Below, piece after piece: positions 27,025-37,185 of a stretch of 64,000 nt of DNA. Positions within the stretch are counted from its first letter, which is position 1, and each line of letters starts with the position of its first letter. Below the pieces are notes generated by a model. That model was not told the origin of the DNA and did no database searches. It saw only the letters and a program-made list of their open reading frames with translations. Source of the stretch: Sphingomonas panacisoli. Lineage in GTDB: Bacteria > Pseudomonadota > Alphaproteobacteria > Sphingomonadales > Sphingomonadaceae. A program made the position numbers and the translations under genes. The stretch lies in the NCBI RefSeq assembly GCF_007859635.1, contig NZ_CP042306.1:3298001-3362000 (forward strand), given 5' to 3'.

Positions 27025-27849
27025 TTACGCCACCCCGAAACCCGGCTTTATTCGCAACCATCCGCGTCGGCGGACCGCCGCGACGTAGCTGGCGCTGACC
27101 GGCAATCGCGTGCCGTCTGCGGTCACCAGCCGCCATGCGCGGCCTTCGCGCAGCGCACCGTCGACCGAAGCGGCGGCGATCCAGGCGCCACGATGGACTT
27201 GCTCGCCATCGATCCCGCCGAGCTCCGCCAAGGTGTCGGCGAACCGCGCGAGCACGAGGGGCTTGGCACCGCTCGCCAGATGGACGCGGCAATAGTGATC
27301 TTCGGCGGTCACGGCCTGGACATCGGCCAGGTCGCGGACCCCGGCGCGGAACAGGATACCGTCATTAGGCAGACTGGCGGCGACGACGCGGGGCGGCCGA
27401 GCGAACCACAAGACGGCGAACAGGGTCGCGCTGATCGCCGCCGCCTCGATCCAGGTCCGCGTTGGATCGATGTCGCTCGCGATCCCGAACAGCCACAAGG
27501 CGGCGGGAATTTCGAGCGGCAGCGGCAGGTTGATGACCACCGCGCCGATCGCGCTGGCGCGGGGCCAGTCTTGCGGCGTGCGGATCGTCCAGGCGAACCA
27601 CACCAGCCATTTGGCGACGTTCCACCCGATCAGCACGCCCCAGAAGCCGAGCCGTTGGCCGAGCGGCATCTCGATCGTCCCGAACGCGCCCATGATCGTC
27701 GCGAGCACGATCGCCGCGCCGCCGCCGATCATCAGCATCGCGAAGCCGGGCAGCGCGAGCGCACGATCCACGAACTTTCGGACCGACTTGGCGAAGCCGC
27801 GGTTGCGGCGACGGCGTTGGCCGGGCTGATCGGGGGAAAGCGTCGCCAT
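27025..27849 (-). CDS. LytTR-domain regulator with N-terminal membrane domain
   Basis: A 274-residue protein. Residues about 1-30 are basic, about 35-150 form four membrane helices (FAMLMIGGGAAIVLATIMGAF, FWGVLIGWNVAKWLVWFAW, AIGAVVINLPLPLEIPAALWLFG, WIEAAAISATLFAVLWFA), and the C-terminal 100 residues are a LytTR DNA-binding domain (VQAVTAEDHYCRVHLASG, VHRGAWIAAASVDG, LPVSASYVAAVRRRGW). The protein probably senses something in the membrane and binds DNA directly, with no kinase. No partner gene is adjacent. Its targets are unknown. Confidence 0.85.
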   Translation of the reverse strand: MATLSPDQPGQRRRRNRGFAKSVRKFVDRALALPGFAMLMIGGGAAIVLATIMGAFGTIEMPLGQRLGFWGVLIGWNVAKWLVWFAWTIRTPQDWPRASAIGAVVINLPLPLEIPAALWLFGIASDIDPTRTWIEAAAISATLFAVLWFARPPRVVAASLPNDGILFRAGVRDLADVQAVTAEDHYCRVHLASGAKPLVLARFADTLAELGGIDGEQVHRGAWIAAASVDGALREGRAWRLVTADGTRLPVSASYVAAVRRRGWLRIKPGFGVA

Positions 27850-27887
27850 CGGGCGTCACGCTGCCACGTTCGTTGAGGGAGTGCCAG

Positions 27888-28454
27888 ATGCGCAAAGTGT
27901 TGATCGCCGGATTGAGTCTCGCATTGATCGCCAGCGTGCCGGGATCGGCGCAGGTCGCGGACACCGCGGCGTTGTCGGCGCAAAAGGTCGCGCTCGACAA
28001 ATTCGCCTGGATGGACGGGACATGGCGCGGCCCGGCCGTGAAAAAGGGGCCGGGTGGCGAGCATCGCGTGACCCAGACCGAGCGGATCGGACCGATGCTG
28101 GGCGGCACGCTACGCGTGATCGAGGGCAAGGGGTTCAACCCGGACGGCAGCGTCGGCTTCAATGCCTTCGCGGTGATCTCATGGGACGCGCAGAAACAAG
28201 CGTACGACTTCCGCTCCTACGCGCAGGGCCGCGCCGGCGACTTCATGATCCGCCCGACCGCGGACGGCTATGTCTGGGAGATTCCGGCCGGGCCGATGAT
28301 CATCCGCTATACCGCGACGCTGAAGGACGAAACGTGGACCGAGATCGGCGAGAGGATCGCGCCGGGCCAGCCGGCGGTGCCGTTCTTCGAGATGCACCTG
28401 AAGCGCGTCGGCGACACCGCCTGGCCGAACGGTGGCGCCATGACGCCAAACTAA
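27888..28454 (+). CDS. Secreted DUF6265-like protein
   Basis: A 188-residue exported protein with a signal peptide of about 21 residues (MRKVLIAGLSLALIASVPGS, then AQVAD). The mature part has FAWMDGTWRGPA near the start and GPMLGGTLRVIEGKGF, ISWDAQKQAYDFRSYAQGRAGDF and ETWTEIGERI, a pattern of beta-barrel lipocalin-like families such as DUF6265/DUF1579. The ATG at 27888 is preceded by GAGGGAG at a good distance. Function unknown. A long REP-like element follows. Confidence 0.7.
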   Translation: MRKVLIAGLSLALIASVPGSAQVADTAALSAQKVALDKFAWMDGTWRGPAVKKGPGGEHRVTQTERIGPMLGGTLRVIEGKGFNPDGSVGFNAFAVISWDAQKQAYDFRSYAQGRAGDFMIRPTADGYVWEIPAGPMIIRYTATLKDETWTEIGERIAPGQPAVPFFEMHLKRVGDTAWPNGGAMTPN

Positions 28455-28455
28455 C

Positions 28456-28580
28456 AATCCTCCCCCGCGAGGGGGAGGTGGCGCCGAAGGCGACGGAGGG
28501 GGCGGATACGGGCGCATAGTTAGTCGCCGCCCTCCCCCTCCGTCAGCTGCGCTGACACCTCCCCCTCGCGGGGGAGGATT
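28456..28580. repeat. Large REP-like inverted repeat, 125 bases
   Basis: The two outer arms, 28456-28480 and 28556-28580, are perfect inverted copies (AATCCTCCCCCGCGAG at the left end) and each folds back on itself as CCTCCCCC-GCGA-GGGGGAGG. A second pair of arms (GACGGAGGGGG and CCCTCCCCCTCCGTC) lies inside. The element lies between the secreted-protein gene and the PHO boxes of btaA. Confidence 0.85.
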
Positions 28581-28587
28581 GGCCAGA

Positions 28588-28649
28588 GCGTCATCAACCT
28601 GTCACCGCGCGCTCATCAACCCGTCACGCAGGAGTCCTAGCGCGGTCAC
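28588..28649 (+). promoter_or_regulatory. PHO-box array upstream of btaA
   Basis: Seven-base units related to the PhoB half-site CTGTCAT recur every 11 bases: GCGTCAT (28588), CTGTCAC (28599), CGCTCAT (28610), CCGTCAC (28621), a weak GAGTCCT (28632) and CGGTCAC (28643). The core GTCA appears in four of six. The 11-base period (7 plus 4) is that of PHO boxes. The last unit ends 46 bases before the btaA start. Confidence 0.7.
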
Positions 28650-28695
28650 GCGGCGGCGCCATCCCCCGATGCGCCGCCACGCGAAAGGACTTCGC

Positions 28696-29928
28696 ATGGC
28701 CAGCCTCGCGCCCACCAAGAATCACGCCGTCCGCGATGCGGTCCACCGCCACGATCATCTGAGCAAGCAGGGTTTCCTCGAACGCGCCTTCACCTTCGCG
28801 TTTCGCGGGCTGGTCTATGCGCAGATCTGGGAGGATCCGGCGATCGACATGGAAGCGCTGGCGATCCGGCCCGACAGCCATGTCGTGACGATCGCATCGG
28901 GCGGGTGCAACGCGCTGAGCTACCTGACTGCCAATCCGCGCGCGATCACCGCGGTCGATCTCAACACCGCGCATATCGCGCTCAACAAATTGAAGCTGGC
29001 AGCGGCCCGGCACTTGCCCGATCACGACAGCTTCCGCCGTTTCTTCGGCGAGGCCAGTTCGAAGGCGAACATTACCGCGTACAAGACCCATATCGCCCCG
29101 CATCTCGACGAGGTGACGCGGCGCTACTGGGAAGGCCGCGACCCGATCGGGCGGCGGCGGATCGGCGGGTTCGCGCATGGCGTCTACAAGCGCGGCCTGC
29201 TCGGTGGGTTCATCGGCGCGGCGCATCTGCTCGCGCGGTTGCACGGCATCGATCCGCGGCGATTGCTCAAGGCCGCATCGATCGAGGAACAGCGCGCCAT
29301 TTTCGATCGCGAGTTCGCGCCGTTGTTCGACAAGGCGTTCGTGCGCTGGCTGACCGACCAGCCGGCGTCGCTGTTCGGGCTCGGCATCCCGCCCGCGCAA
29401 TATGAGGCGCTGGCCGGCGACGAGAAGATGGCGACGGTGCTGCGCGAGCGGCTCGAAAAGCTGGCGTGCGACTTCGACCTCAAGGACAATTACTTCGCCT
29501 GGCAGGCGTTCGGGCGCGGCTATGGCGAGGGTCCCGAGGCGCCGGTGCCGCCGTATCTCCAGGCGGAGAACTATTCCGACGTGGTCGAGCGGATCGACCG
29601 CATGGAAATCCTCCACGCGAACTATGTCGAGTATCTGCGCACGCAGGGCGACGCGTCGCTCGATCGCTACATCCTGCTCGACGCGCAGGACTGGATGACC
29701 GACGAGCAGCTGACCGACTTGTGGCGCGAGATCACGCGGACGGCCCGGCCTGGGTCGCGCGTGCTGTTCCGCACGGCGGGGGTGGAGACGATCCTGCCCA
29801 GCCGAGTGCCTGACGATGTGCTCGGCAAATGGCGTTACGCTGCGGAAGAGTCGCTCGATTACACCCGCCGCGACCGATCCTCGATCTATGGCGGGGTGCA
29901 CCTCTATCTGCTGGGGGACGTCGCCTGA
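28696..29928 (+). CDS. btaA: Diacylglycerol 3-amino-3-carboxypropyltransferase (betaine lipid synthesis)
   Basis: A 410-residue protein of the BtaA (DUF3419) family. It uses SAM to move an aminocarboxypropyl group to diacylglycerol, giving diacylglycerylhomoserine, the first step to the phosphorus-free lipid DGTS. Family features are FTFAFRGLVYAQIWEDPAIDMEAL, the SAM-site region VVTIASGGCNALSYLT and ITAVDLNTAHIALNKLK, and the C-terminal DRYILLDAQDWM and RPGSRVLFRTAG. The ATG at 28696 follows AAAGGAC; an ATG at 28669 is also in frame. btaB follows after 20 bases. PHO boxes upstream point to phosphate-starvation control. Confidence 0.87.
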   Translation: MASLAPTKNHAVRDAVHRHDHLSKQGFLERAFTFAFRGLVYAQIWEDPAIDMEALAIRPDSHVVTIASGGCNALSYLTANPRAITAVDLNTAHIALNKLKLAAARHLPDHDSFRRFFGEASSKANITAYKTHIAPHLDEVTRRYWEGRDPIGRRRIGGFAHGVYKRGLLGGFIGAAHLLARLHGIDPRRLLKAASIEEQRAIFDREFAPLFDKAFVRWLTDQPASLFGLGIPPAQYEALAGDEKMATVLRERLEKLACDFDLKDNYFAWQAFGRGYGEGPEAPVPPYLQAENYSDVVERIDRMEILHANYVEYLRTQGDASLDRYILLDAQDWMTDEQLTDLWREITRTARPGSRVLFRTAGVETILPSRVPDDVLGKWRYAAEESLDYTRRDRSSIYGGVHLYLLGDVA

Positions 29929-29948
29929 CCGGATCCCACGCGGCGCAC

Positions 29949-30560
29949 ATGGACGCGATCTATCGCACCCAGCGCCATTTCTATGATCTGACCCGCAAAT
30001 ATTACCTGCTGGGTCGGGACGCGTTGATTGACGGGTTGGCGCCGCCGACCGGCGGCAGCGTACTGGAAATCGGCTGCGGCACCGGACGCAACCTGATCTG
30101 CGCGGCGCGGCGCTGGCCCGATGCGCGTTTCTACGGAATCGATATTTCCGAGGCGATGCTGGAAACCGCACGCGCGAACGTCGCCAAGGCCGGGTTGTCC
30201 GAGCGAATCTCCTTTGCACAAGGCGACGCGACCGCGTTTGACGCCATGGCGTTGTTCGGGGTCGCGGGCTTCGATCGTGTGTTCCAGAGCTACACGCTGT
30301 CAATGATCCCCGACTGGCGTGGGGCGCTGCGCGAAGGCATCGGCAAGCTTGCGTCTGGGGGTCGGCTCGACGTGGTCGATTTCGGCCAGCAGGAGCATTT
30401 GCCGGGCTGGTTTCGGCGCGCGCTCTTCGCTTGGCTCGCCAGGTTCGACGTATGCCCACGCCCCGATCTGTTCACGGCGATTGACGAAATCGCGCCGCGC
30501 GCCCAGCACACGCCGCTCTATCGTGGCTATGCCTGGAGCGCGCGCCTCTTCCGTGACTGA
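29949..30560 (+). CDS. btaB: Diacylglycerylhomoserine N-methyltransferase (betaine lipid synthesis)
   Basis: A 203-residue class I methyltransferase. The SAM motif is GGSVLEIGCGTGRNLICAA and YGIDISEAML is motif II; the N terminus IYRTQRHFYDLTRKYYLLGRD is characteristic of BtaB. It adds three methyl groups to the amino group of diacylglycerylhomoserine, giving DGTS. Located straight after btaA and likely in one transcript. The end overlaps the start of trmJ by 8 bases. No strong ribosome binding site is seen at the ATG, so translation may depend on btaA. Confidence 0.85.
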   Translation: MDAIYRTQRHFYDLTRKYYLLGRDALIDGLAPPTGGSVLEIGCGTGRNLICAARRWPDARFYGIDISEAMLETARANVAKAGLSERISFAQGDATAFDAMALFGVAGFDRVFQSYTLSMIPDWRGALREGIGKLASGGRLDVVDFGQQEHLPGWFRRALFAWLARFDVCPRPDLFTAIDEIAPRAQHTPLYRGYAWSARLFRD

Positions 30561-31272
30561 CCAACCCGCAATCGTCCTCGTCCGCCCGCAGCTCGGCGAA
30601 AATATCGGCAAGGCGGCACGCGCCATGCTCAATTTCGGGCTGACCGAGATGCGGCTGGTGTCACCCCGCGACGGCTGGCCCAACCCCGCCGCCGGCCCCG
30701 CCGCGTCGGGCGCCGACATCGTGCTTCAACAAGCGCGCGTGTTCGACAGCGTGACCGACGCCGTGGCCGATTGCGCGCATGTCTATGCCACCACGGTCCG
30801 CAAGCGCGGCGTGACCAAGCCGGTGGTGACGCCGGAGGAAGGGGCGCGGTCGATCCACGCCGACACCGGCCGTTCGGCGATCCTGTTCGGCCCGGAACGC
30901 TCTGGACTCGAGACTGAGGATGTCGCCGTGGCGCGTGCGATCGTCACCGTGCCGATCAATCCCGACTTCGGAAGTCTCAATCTGGCACAGGCGGTGATCC
31001 TGGTTGCCTACGAATGGTCGAAGCATGTCGCGCTCGCGCAGCCGCCCGAAACCGACTTGCCGCCCCCGGCACCGCAAGGCGAGCTCGACGGCATGATCGA
31101 TCAGCTCGACACGATGCTCGATGCGGCCGGTTTCTTCTTCCCGCCCGACAAGGCGCCGACGACGAAGCGCACGTTGCGAACGCTCCTGACGAAGCCCGGC
31201 TGGTCCAGCCAAGAGGTGCGCACGATGCGCGGGGTGCTGTCGGCGCTCGCCAATCCACGACAGCGTAACTGA
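30553..31272 (+). CDS. trmJ: tRNA/rRNA 2'-O-methyltransferase, TrmJ-type SPOUT family
   Basis: A 239-residue SpoU/TrmH-class enzyme. It begins QPAIVLVRPQLGENIGKAARAMLNFGL, continues with ILFGPERSGLETEDVA and the knot motif IVTVPINPDFGSLNLAQAVILVAYEW, and ends in the helical domain common to TrmJ (PTTKRTLRTLLTKPGWSSQEVRTMRGVL). TrmJ methylates the ribose of tRNA position 32. The start is GTG at 30553, inside the end of btaB; an in-frame open stretch upstream belongs to the btaB region. Its inclusion after btaAB may put it under the same promoter. Confidence 0.86.
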   Translation: MTDQPAIVLVRPQLGENIGKAARAMLNFGLTEMRLVSPRDGWPNPAAGPAASGADIVLQQARVFDSVTDAVADCAHVYATTVRKRGVTKPVVTPEEGARSIHADTGRSAILFGPERSGLETEDVAVARAIVTVPINPDFGSLNLAQAVILVAYEWSKHVALAQPPETDLPPPAPQGELDGMIDQLDTMLDAAGFFFPPDKAPTTKRTLRTLLTKPGWSSQEVRTMRGVLSALANPRQRN

Positions 31273-31339
31273 CGTTTTTTGCTTTCGCTGCGGCCGCAGA
31301 ATTGTTAAGATCGCAGCAATCTCGTTTTCGGAGTAAGAC

Positions 31340-31606
31340 ATGCGTTTCAAGATGATGATGCTCGCCGCGGTTGCAGTTTCGGTCACGCTGCCGGCGGTCG
31401 CGCAAACCGGCGCGCCGAGCGTTGCCGAGCCCAAGAAGGAAAAGAAATCCTGCCGTCGCTATACCGTGACCGGCTCGATCGTCGGCACGCGCGCAGTGTG
31501 CCACACCGTGAGTGAATGGGCCGCGATCGATGGTGCCAACTCGCGCAACGCCCAGGACACGCTGGACGACTCCCGACTGCGCAATTCCAATCCGTTGGCC
31601 AAGTAA
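31340..31606 (+). CDS. Small exported protein, unknown function
   Basis: An 88-residue protein with a clear signal peptide (MRFKMMMLAAVAVSVTLPAVA, cut probably before QTGAP). The mature part is about 66 residues: a Lys-rich segment, KKSCRRYTVTGSIVGTRAVCHTVSEW with two cysteines 17 residues apart that may form a disulphide, then NSRNAQDTLDDSR. The pattern of two cysteines around a TGSIVGTR-type turn is familiar from small secreted proteins of sphingomonads, but no function can be given. Confidence 0.68.
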   Translation: MRFKMMMLAAVAVSVTLPAVAQTGAPSVAEPKKEKKSCRRYTVTGSIVGTRAVCHTVSEWAAIDGANSRNAQDTLDDSRLRNSNPLAK

Positions 31607-31627
31607 CGGCGGACAGCCGAACCAGCC

Positions 31628-31656
31628 TTGACCTGAGCGCGCTTCTTCCATAGAGG
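31628..31656 (+). promoter_or_regulatory. Possible sigma-70 type promoter for rpsD
   Basis: TTGACC (31628-31633), a 17-base spacer, and TAGAGG (31651-31656) lie 110 bases before the rpsD start. The -35 is good and the -10 is weak, so this is a candidate only. It would leave an untranslated leader of about 100 bases. Confidence 0.4.
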
Positions 31657-31766
31657 CGCGCCCTTCGCAATCGGCCCCGCATTCCGGTGAAGCGGCGGCC
31701 CTGCCGATCTCGTGATCCCAGCAGAGCGATACCGGAAACAACGTAACTGCGATTGAAGGAAATATT

Positions 31767-32381
31767 ATGTCGAAGCGCACCAGCGCCAAGCACAAGCTCG
31801 ACCGCCGCATGGGCGAGAACATCTGGGGCCGTCCCAAGTCCCCGGTGAACAAGCGCGAATACGGGCCGGGTCAGCACGGCCAGCGCCGCAAGGGCAAGAT
31901 GTCGGACTTCGGCATCCAGCTGCGCGCCAAGCAGAAGCTCAAGGGCTATTACGGCGACGTGACCGAAAAGCAGTTCAAGGGCTGCTACCAGGAAGCCGCC
32001 CGCATGAAGGGCGACACCGGTCAGAACCTGATCGGTCTGCTCGAACAGCGTCTCGACATGATCGTGTACCGCGCCAAGTTCGCGCCGACGATCTTCGCCG
32101 CGCGCCAGCTCGTGTCGCACGGCCACATTCGCGTCAACGGCGTGAAGTGCAACATCGCGTCGCGTCGTTGCTTCGTCGGCGACGAGATCACCCTGGGCTC
32201 GAAGGCCAAGGAAATGGCGCTGGTGATGGAAGCGCAGGGCCTCGCCGAGCGCGAAATCCCCGACTATGTCGCGCCCGACGGCAACGCCAAGGTGACCTTC
32301 ACCCGCGTGCCGACGCTCGACGAAGTGCCGTATCCGGTGAAAATGGAACCGAATTTGGTCGTCGAGTTTTACTCGCGCTGA
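31767..32381 (+). CDS. rpsD: Small ribosomal subunit protein uS4
   Basis: A 204-residue uS4. The N-terminal basic region ([40 protein letters not shown]) and the central S4 RNA-binding domain ([38 protein letters not shown]) are complete. It binds 16S rRNA early in 30S assembly. The ATG is preceded by AAGGAAATATT. It stands alone here, outside the alpha operon, as is usual in alphaproteobacteria. A strong terminator follows. Confidence 0.97.
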   Translation: MSKRTSAKHKLDRRMGENIWGRPKSPVNKREYGPGQHGQRRKGKMSDFGIQLRAKQKLKGYYGDVTEKQFKGCYQEAARMKGDTGQNLIGLLEQRLDMIVYRAKFAPTIFAARQLVSHGHIRVNGVKCNIASRRCFVGDEITLGSKAKEMALVMEAQGLAEREIPDYVAPDGNAKVTFTRVPTLDEVPYPVKMEPNLVVEFYSR

Positions 32382-32401
32382 TCGGATCCTAGCAATTCAG
32401 G

Positions 32402-32436
32402 AAAAGGGCGGTCCCGTCGGGGCCGCCCTTTTTCTT
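32402..32436 (+). terminator. Rho-independent terminator after rpsD
   Basis: AAAGGGCGGTCCC and its near-complement GGGGCCGCCCTTT form a GC-rich stem around a GTCG loop, followed by a run of T residues. It closes the rpsD transcript before the convergent peptidase gene. Confidence 0.85.
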
Positions 32437-32440
32437 TGTC

Positions 32441-34441
32441 CTACATCTTTAACACGCTGCGCAGAAAAGCGTCGGCCTTGGTCAGCATATCCGTCCGCGC
32501 GACATTGTCCTCGAGCTGGTGGTCGAGCCCTTTATATTCGTAGAATTCGACCTTCTTGCCCGCGCCTTTCAGCCGCGCCGCCATCAGGCGCGACTGGCCG
32601 ATCGGCACGTTCTGGTCGACATCGCCCTGGAACATCAGCACGGGCGCCATGAACTTGGCGACGTTGCGCGCCGGCGAGCCTTGCTCGGCGACGATAGCAT
32701 CGCCGAAGACCGCATCGAGTTGCGCCTTGCTCGAACTGCCCTGGGCATCGTCCTTCATCTTGCCCCAATCGGTGACGGGCGCGATGGCGACCACCGCCTT
32801 GAACAGGGTAGGATCGACGACTTGCGACTGCAGCGCCGCGTAGCCGCCATAGGACCAGCCGACGATCGCCAGTTTCGACGGATCGGCGATGCCCTGCTTG
32901 ATCATCCAGCGTCCGGCATCGTTGATATCGCCGATCGCGGTTCGCCACGATCGAATGCCGTTCTTGTTGAACCAAGCGTCACCATAGCCACTCGACCCGC
33001 GAAAATTGGGCTGGATGACCGCGAAACCGCGATTGGCGAAGAATTGCGGCACCCAATCGAAATTCCATTCGTCCCGCGCGGTCGGGCCGCCATGCGGATA
33101 GACGATCACGGGCAGATTCTTGCCGTCGCTGCCCGGCGGCAAGGTGAGGTACGCGGGCACCATCGTGCCGTCGGCCGCCGGATATTGGATCGCCTTGACC
33201 TGGGCCAACTGGACATCGGCCAGCTGCGGACGGGCCATCATGATCTCGCTCAAGCGCTTGGTCGATCGATCGAAGAAATAGAAATGGCCGGGATCCGAAT
33301 CGCTGGCCGCGAAGATGACGAGTTGTTGCTCGTCGGCGCTGGCATCGACGATGCTGATGCGCGGCGTTTTCGGTAGCGCTCTCGATAGCGCGGCGGCGAG
33401 GCTCTTGAGCGCCGGATCGAACATCGTGTTCGTTCGCTTTTCGGTGACCCAGCTCGCGCCGACGACGCGGTGCTGGCGCCCCACTCTCGTCAGACTGTCG
33501 ATCGGGGCATCGGGGCGGTCGAAGACCAATTCCTTCTTCAAGCTGCCGTCGAGCGCGATCTTATAGAGCCCGGTGCGCCCGTTCACCTTCTCCAGCCCGT
33601 AGACCACGTCGAGGTCCGGATCGACCGCCTCGGGCACGAAGCCGTCCGCCTGATAGTTACTCCAGGTAACGGTCGTCAGCGGTTGCCAGTTGCGGTCATC
33701 CTTCTTTCGATAGCGGTAGATGTAGGTACCGGTCGATTGGTCGAGCGAATTGCTCTTGGCGATCGCCATGATCCGCACATGGCCGCGCCCATCGCTGATG
33801 TAATCGGTCGCGCCGGGGCTGGGCGGTTCCACCGTCTGCCGCGACAGGGTGCGCGTATCGACGCGATCGACGCCCAGGCCCTCCCGGGTATTCGACGTGA
33901 TCGTGCCGGTCGATCCTTCGGGGATGTAGACGCGCGTCATCAAAACGCTGCCGTCACCCTTGCCGCCCGTCCAATCGACGAGGTCGCCGCCGTTCAGCGC
34001 GAACCCCATCGCTTCGCCGGTCTGGCGCGCGGTCAGCTCCTTGAGGCCGGTGCCGTCGGCATTGATCGCCATCATCCGCGATATGCCCATCTTGTCGCCG
34101 TATACCGTGCCGATCATGTAGATGTTGCAGATCAGTCGCGTATCGCTCGCCCACCCGCAGTCAGTCAGTCGATCCGGCGAGCCGCTTGAGGATAGGACCG
34201 GTTTGAAATCTCCCGAACCGTCGACCTTAGCAATCATGACGACCGACCCGCGCCCTTCGGTCGGCTGGATCACCGCCAGCGTCTTGCCGTCGGGTGAAAT
34301 GCTGACGTCGAGCACGCTGTCCCGTGCGCCGAACGCCTTGGCCGCCTCCGTCGCGTCTAACGACTTTGTCTGCGCCGCCAGACCGACCGAGAGCGACGCC
34401 GTCGCCGCGATCCCGAGGATCGCCATTCCGAAATTACGCAT
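32441..34441 (-). CDS. Exported S9 family serine peptidase (prolyl oligopeptidase type)
   Basis: A 666-residue protein with a signal sequence (MRNFGMAILGIAATASLSVG), a beta-propeller region (residues about 40-400) and a C-terminal alpha/beta-hydrolase domain. The catalytic serine is in VGWSYGGYAAL, the aspartate in LMFQGDVDQNVPI and the histidine in YKGLDHQLEDNV, in the usual order. It should cleave peptides in the periplasm or outside the cell. Sphingomonads carry many such genes. It stands beside, but divergent from, an M28 peptidase, which suggests a shared role in peptide use; no transporter lies next to them. Confidence 0.9.
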   Translation of the reverse strand: MRNFGMAILGIAATASLSVGLAAQTKSLDATEAAKAFGARDSVLDVSISPDGKTLAVIQPTEGRGSVVMIAKVDGSGDFKPVLSSSGSPDRLTDCGWASDTRLICNIYMIGTVYGDKMGISRMMAINADGTGLKELTARQTGEAMGFALNGGDLVDWTGGKGDGSVLMTRVYIPEGSTGTITSNTREGLGVDRVDTRTLSRQTVEPPSPGATDYISDGRGHVRIMAIAKSNSLDQSTGTYIYRYRKKDDRNWQPLTTVTWSNYQADGFVPEAVDPDLDVVYGLEKVNGRTGLYKIALDGSLKKELVFDRPDAPIDSLTRVGRQHRVVGASWVTEKRTNTMFDPALKSLAAALSRALPKTPRISIVDASADEQQLVIFAASDSDPGHFYFFDRSTKRLSEIMMARPQLADVQLAQVKAIQYPAADGTMVPAYLTLPPGSDGKNLPVIVYPHGGPTARDEWNFDWVPQFFANRGFAVIQPNFRGSSGYGDAWFNKNGIRSWRTAIGDINDAGRWMIKQGIADPSKLAIVGWSYGGYAALQSQVVDPTLFKAVVAIAPVTDWGKMKDDAQGSSSKAQLDAVFGDAIVAEQGSPARNVAKFMAPVLMFQGDVDQNVPIGQSRLMAARLKGAGKKVEFYEYKGLDHQLEDNVARTDMLTKADAFLRSVLKM

Positions 34442-34562
34442 CCTACCCCCAAACGCCTGATTGCCTGGAGAATAAGCGCGCCGTTTCCGTTGGCAACTGC
34501 GGACGGCTTGTGCGTGCGGTGCCGCACTGCCAAACAGCGGTCACGTCGAACAGGGGTTATCT

Positions 34563-36190
<1,628 letters not shown>

Positions 36191-36194
<4 letters not shown>

Positions 36195-37171
36195 CCAAAC
36201 TTCCGCCCCCTAAACCCGAATGGGCGCCGCATAAGGCCGTGTGGATCGGTTTTCCGAGCCATCCCGAACTGTGGGAACTCGATCTCGAGCCGGCGCGCGA
36301 CGAGGTCATCGCGTTCGCCGAGGCCGTCCATGCCGGCGGCAAGGGCGAGCAGGTGCTGCTGGTCGCCGCCGACGAGGAAGCGGCGGCGGCGGCACGGCGC
36401 CGCGCGGGGGATATCGCGCGCGTCGTGGTCCAGCCGTTCGGCGACATCTGGCTGCGCGATACGGCCGCGATCATCCGGGGCGACGGCGTCGCGGCGGATT
36501 TTCAGTTCAACGGTTGGGGCGGCAAATACGATCTGCCCGGCGACGACGATGTCGGCCTGCGATTGGCGGAAGCGCGCAACAAGAAGGTCGAGAGCTTTCC
36601 TTGGGTGCTCGAGGGCGGCGCGATCGACGGCGACGGTACCGGCCTCGTCGTGACGACCGAGCAATGCCTGCTCAACCGCAACCGCAACGGCGCGATGACG
36701 CGCGACGAGATCGAGGAGTTGCTCTACCGCGATCTCGGCTATGACGAGGTGCTATGGCTCGGCGACGGGCTGCTCCACGATCATACCGACGGGCATGTCG
36801 ACAACCTCGCCAGGTTCGTCGCGCCGCGCACGCTCGCGGTGCCCGAGGCTTCGGACAACGACCCCAACTGGCAAGTCTATCAGCGCGCGGCGCAGAAGGC
36901 GGCGCAGCATGAGGGCGTGACGGTGGTCCCCGTGCCGTCACCAGGCCGCGTATTGCGCGACGAGGAGATCGTGCCGGCGAGCTACATGAACTTCTATATC
37001 GGCAATGCGAGTGTGGTGGTGCCGCTCTACGGTGCCGACAACGATCAGGCCGCAGTTGCCGCGATCGGTGCGCTGTTTCCGGGGCGGCAGACGATCGGTC
37101 TGCGCGCCGATCACATCCTAACCGGCGGCGGCAGCTTCCACTGCATCTCGCAGCAGATTCCGATCATTTAA
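36191..37171 (+). CDS. aguA: Agmatine deiminase
   Basis: A 326-residue enzyme of the peptidyl-arginine-deiminase superfamily that converts agmatine into N-carbamoylputrescine and ammonia. Family motifs are APHKAVWIGFPSHPELW, FGDIWLRDTAAII, FNGWGGKYDLPGDD, LEGGAIDGDGTG, DHTDGHVDNLARFV and the catalytic Cys318 in GGGSFHCISQQIP. The GTG at 36191 is in a GTGA overlap with the stop of the M28 peptidase; an in-frame ATG at 36128 would lie within that gene. Carbamoylputrescine hydrolase (aguB) is not in the window. Confidence 0.92.
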
Positions 37172-37185
37172 CCGTCGGATGACGG

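Noticed and set aside
31288..31299. Palindrome CTGCGGCCGCAG after trmJ.
   Set aside because: Short, no loop and no T run; not enough to call a terminator.
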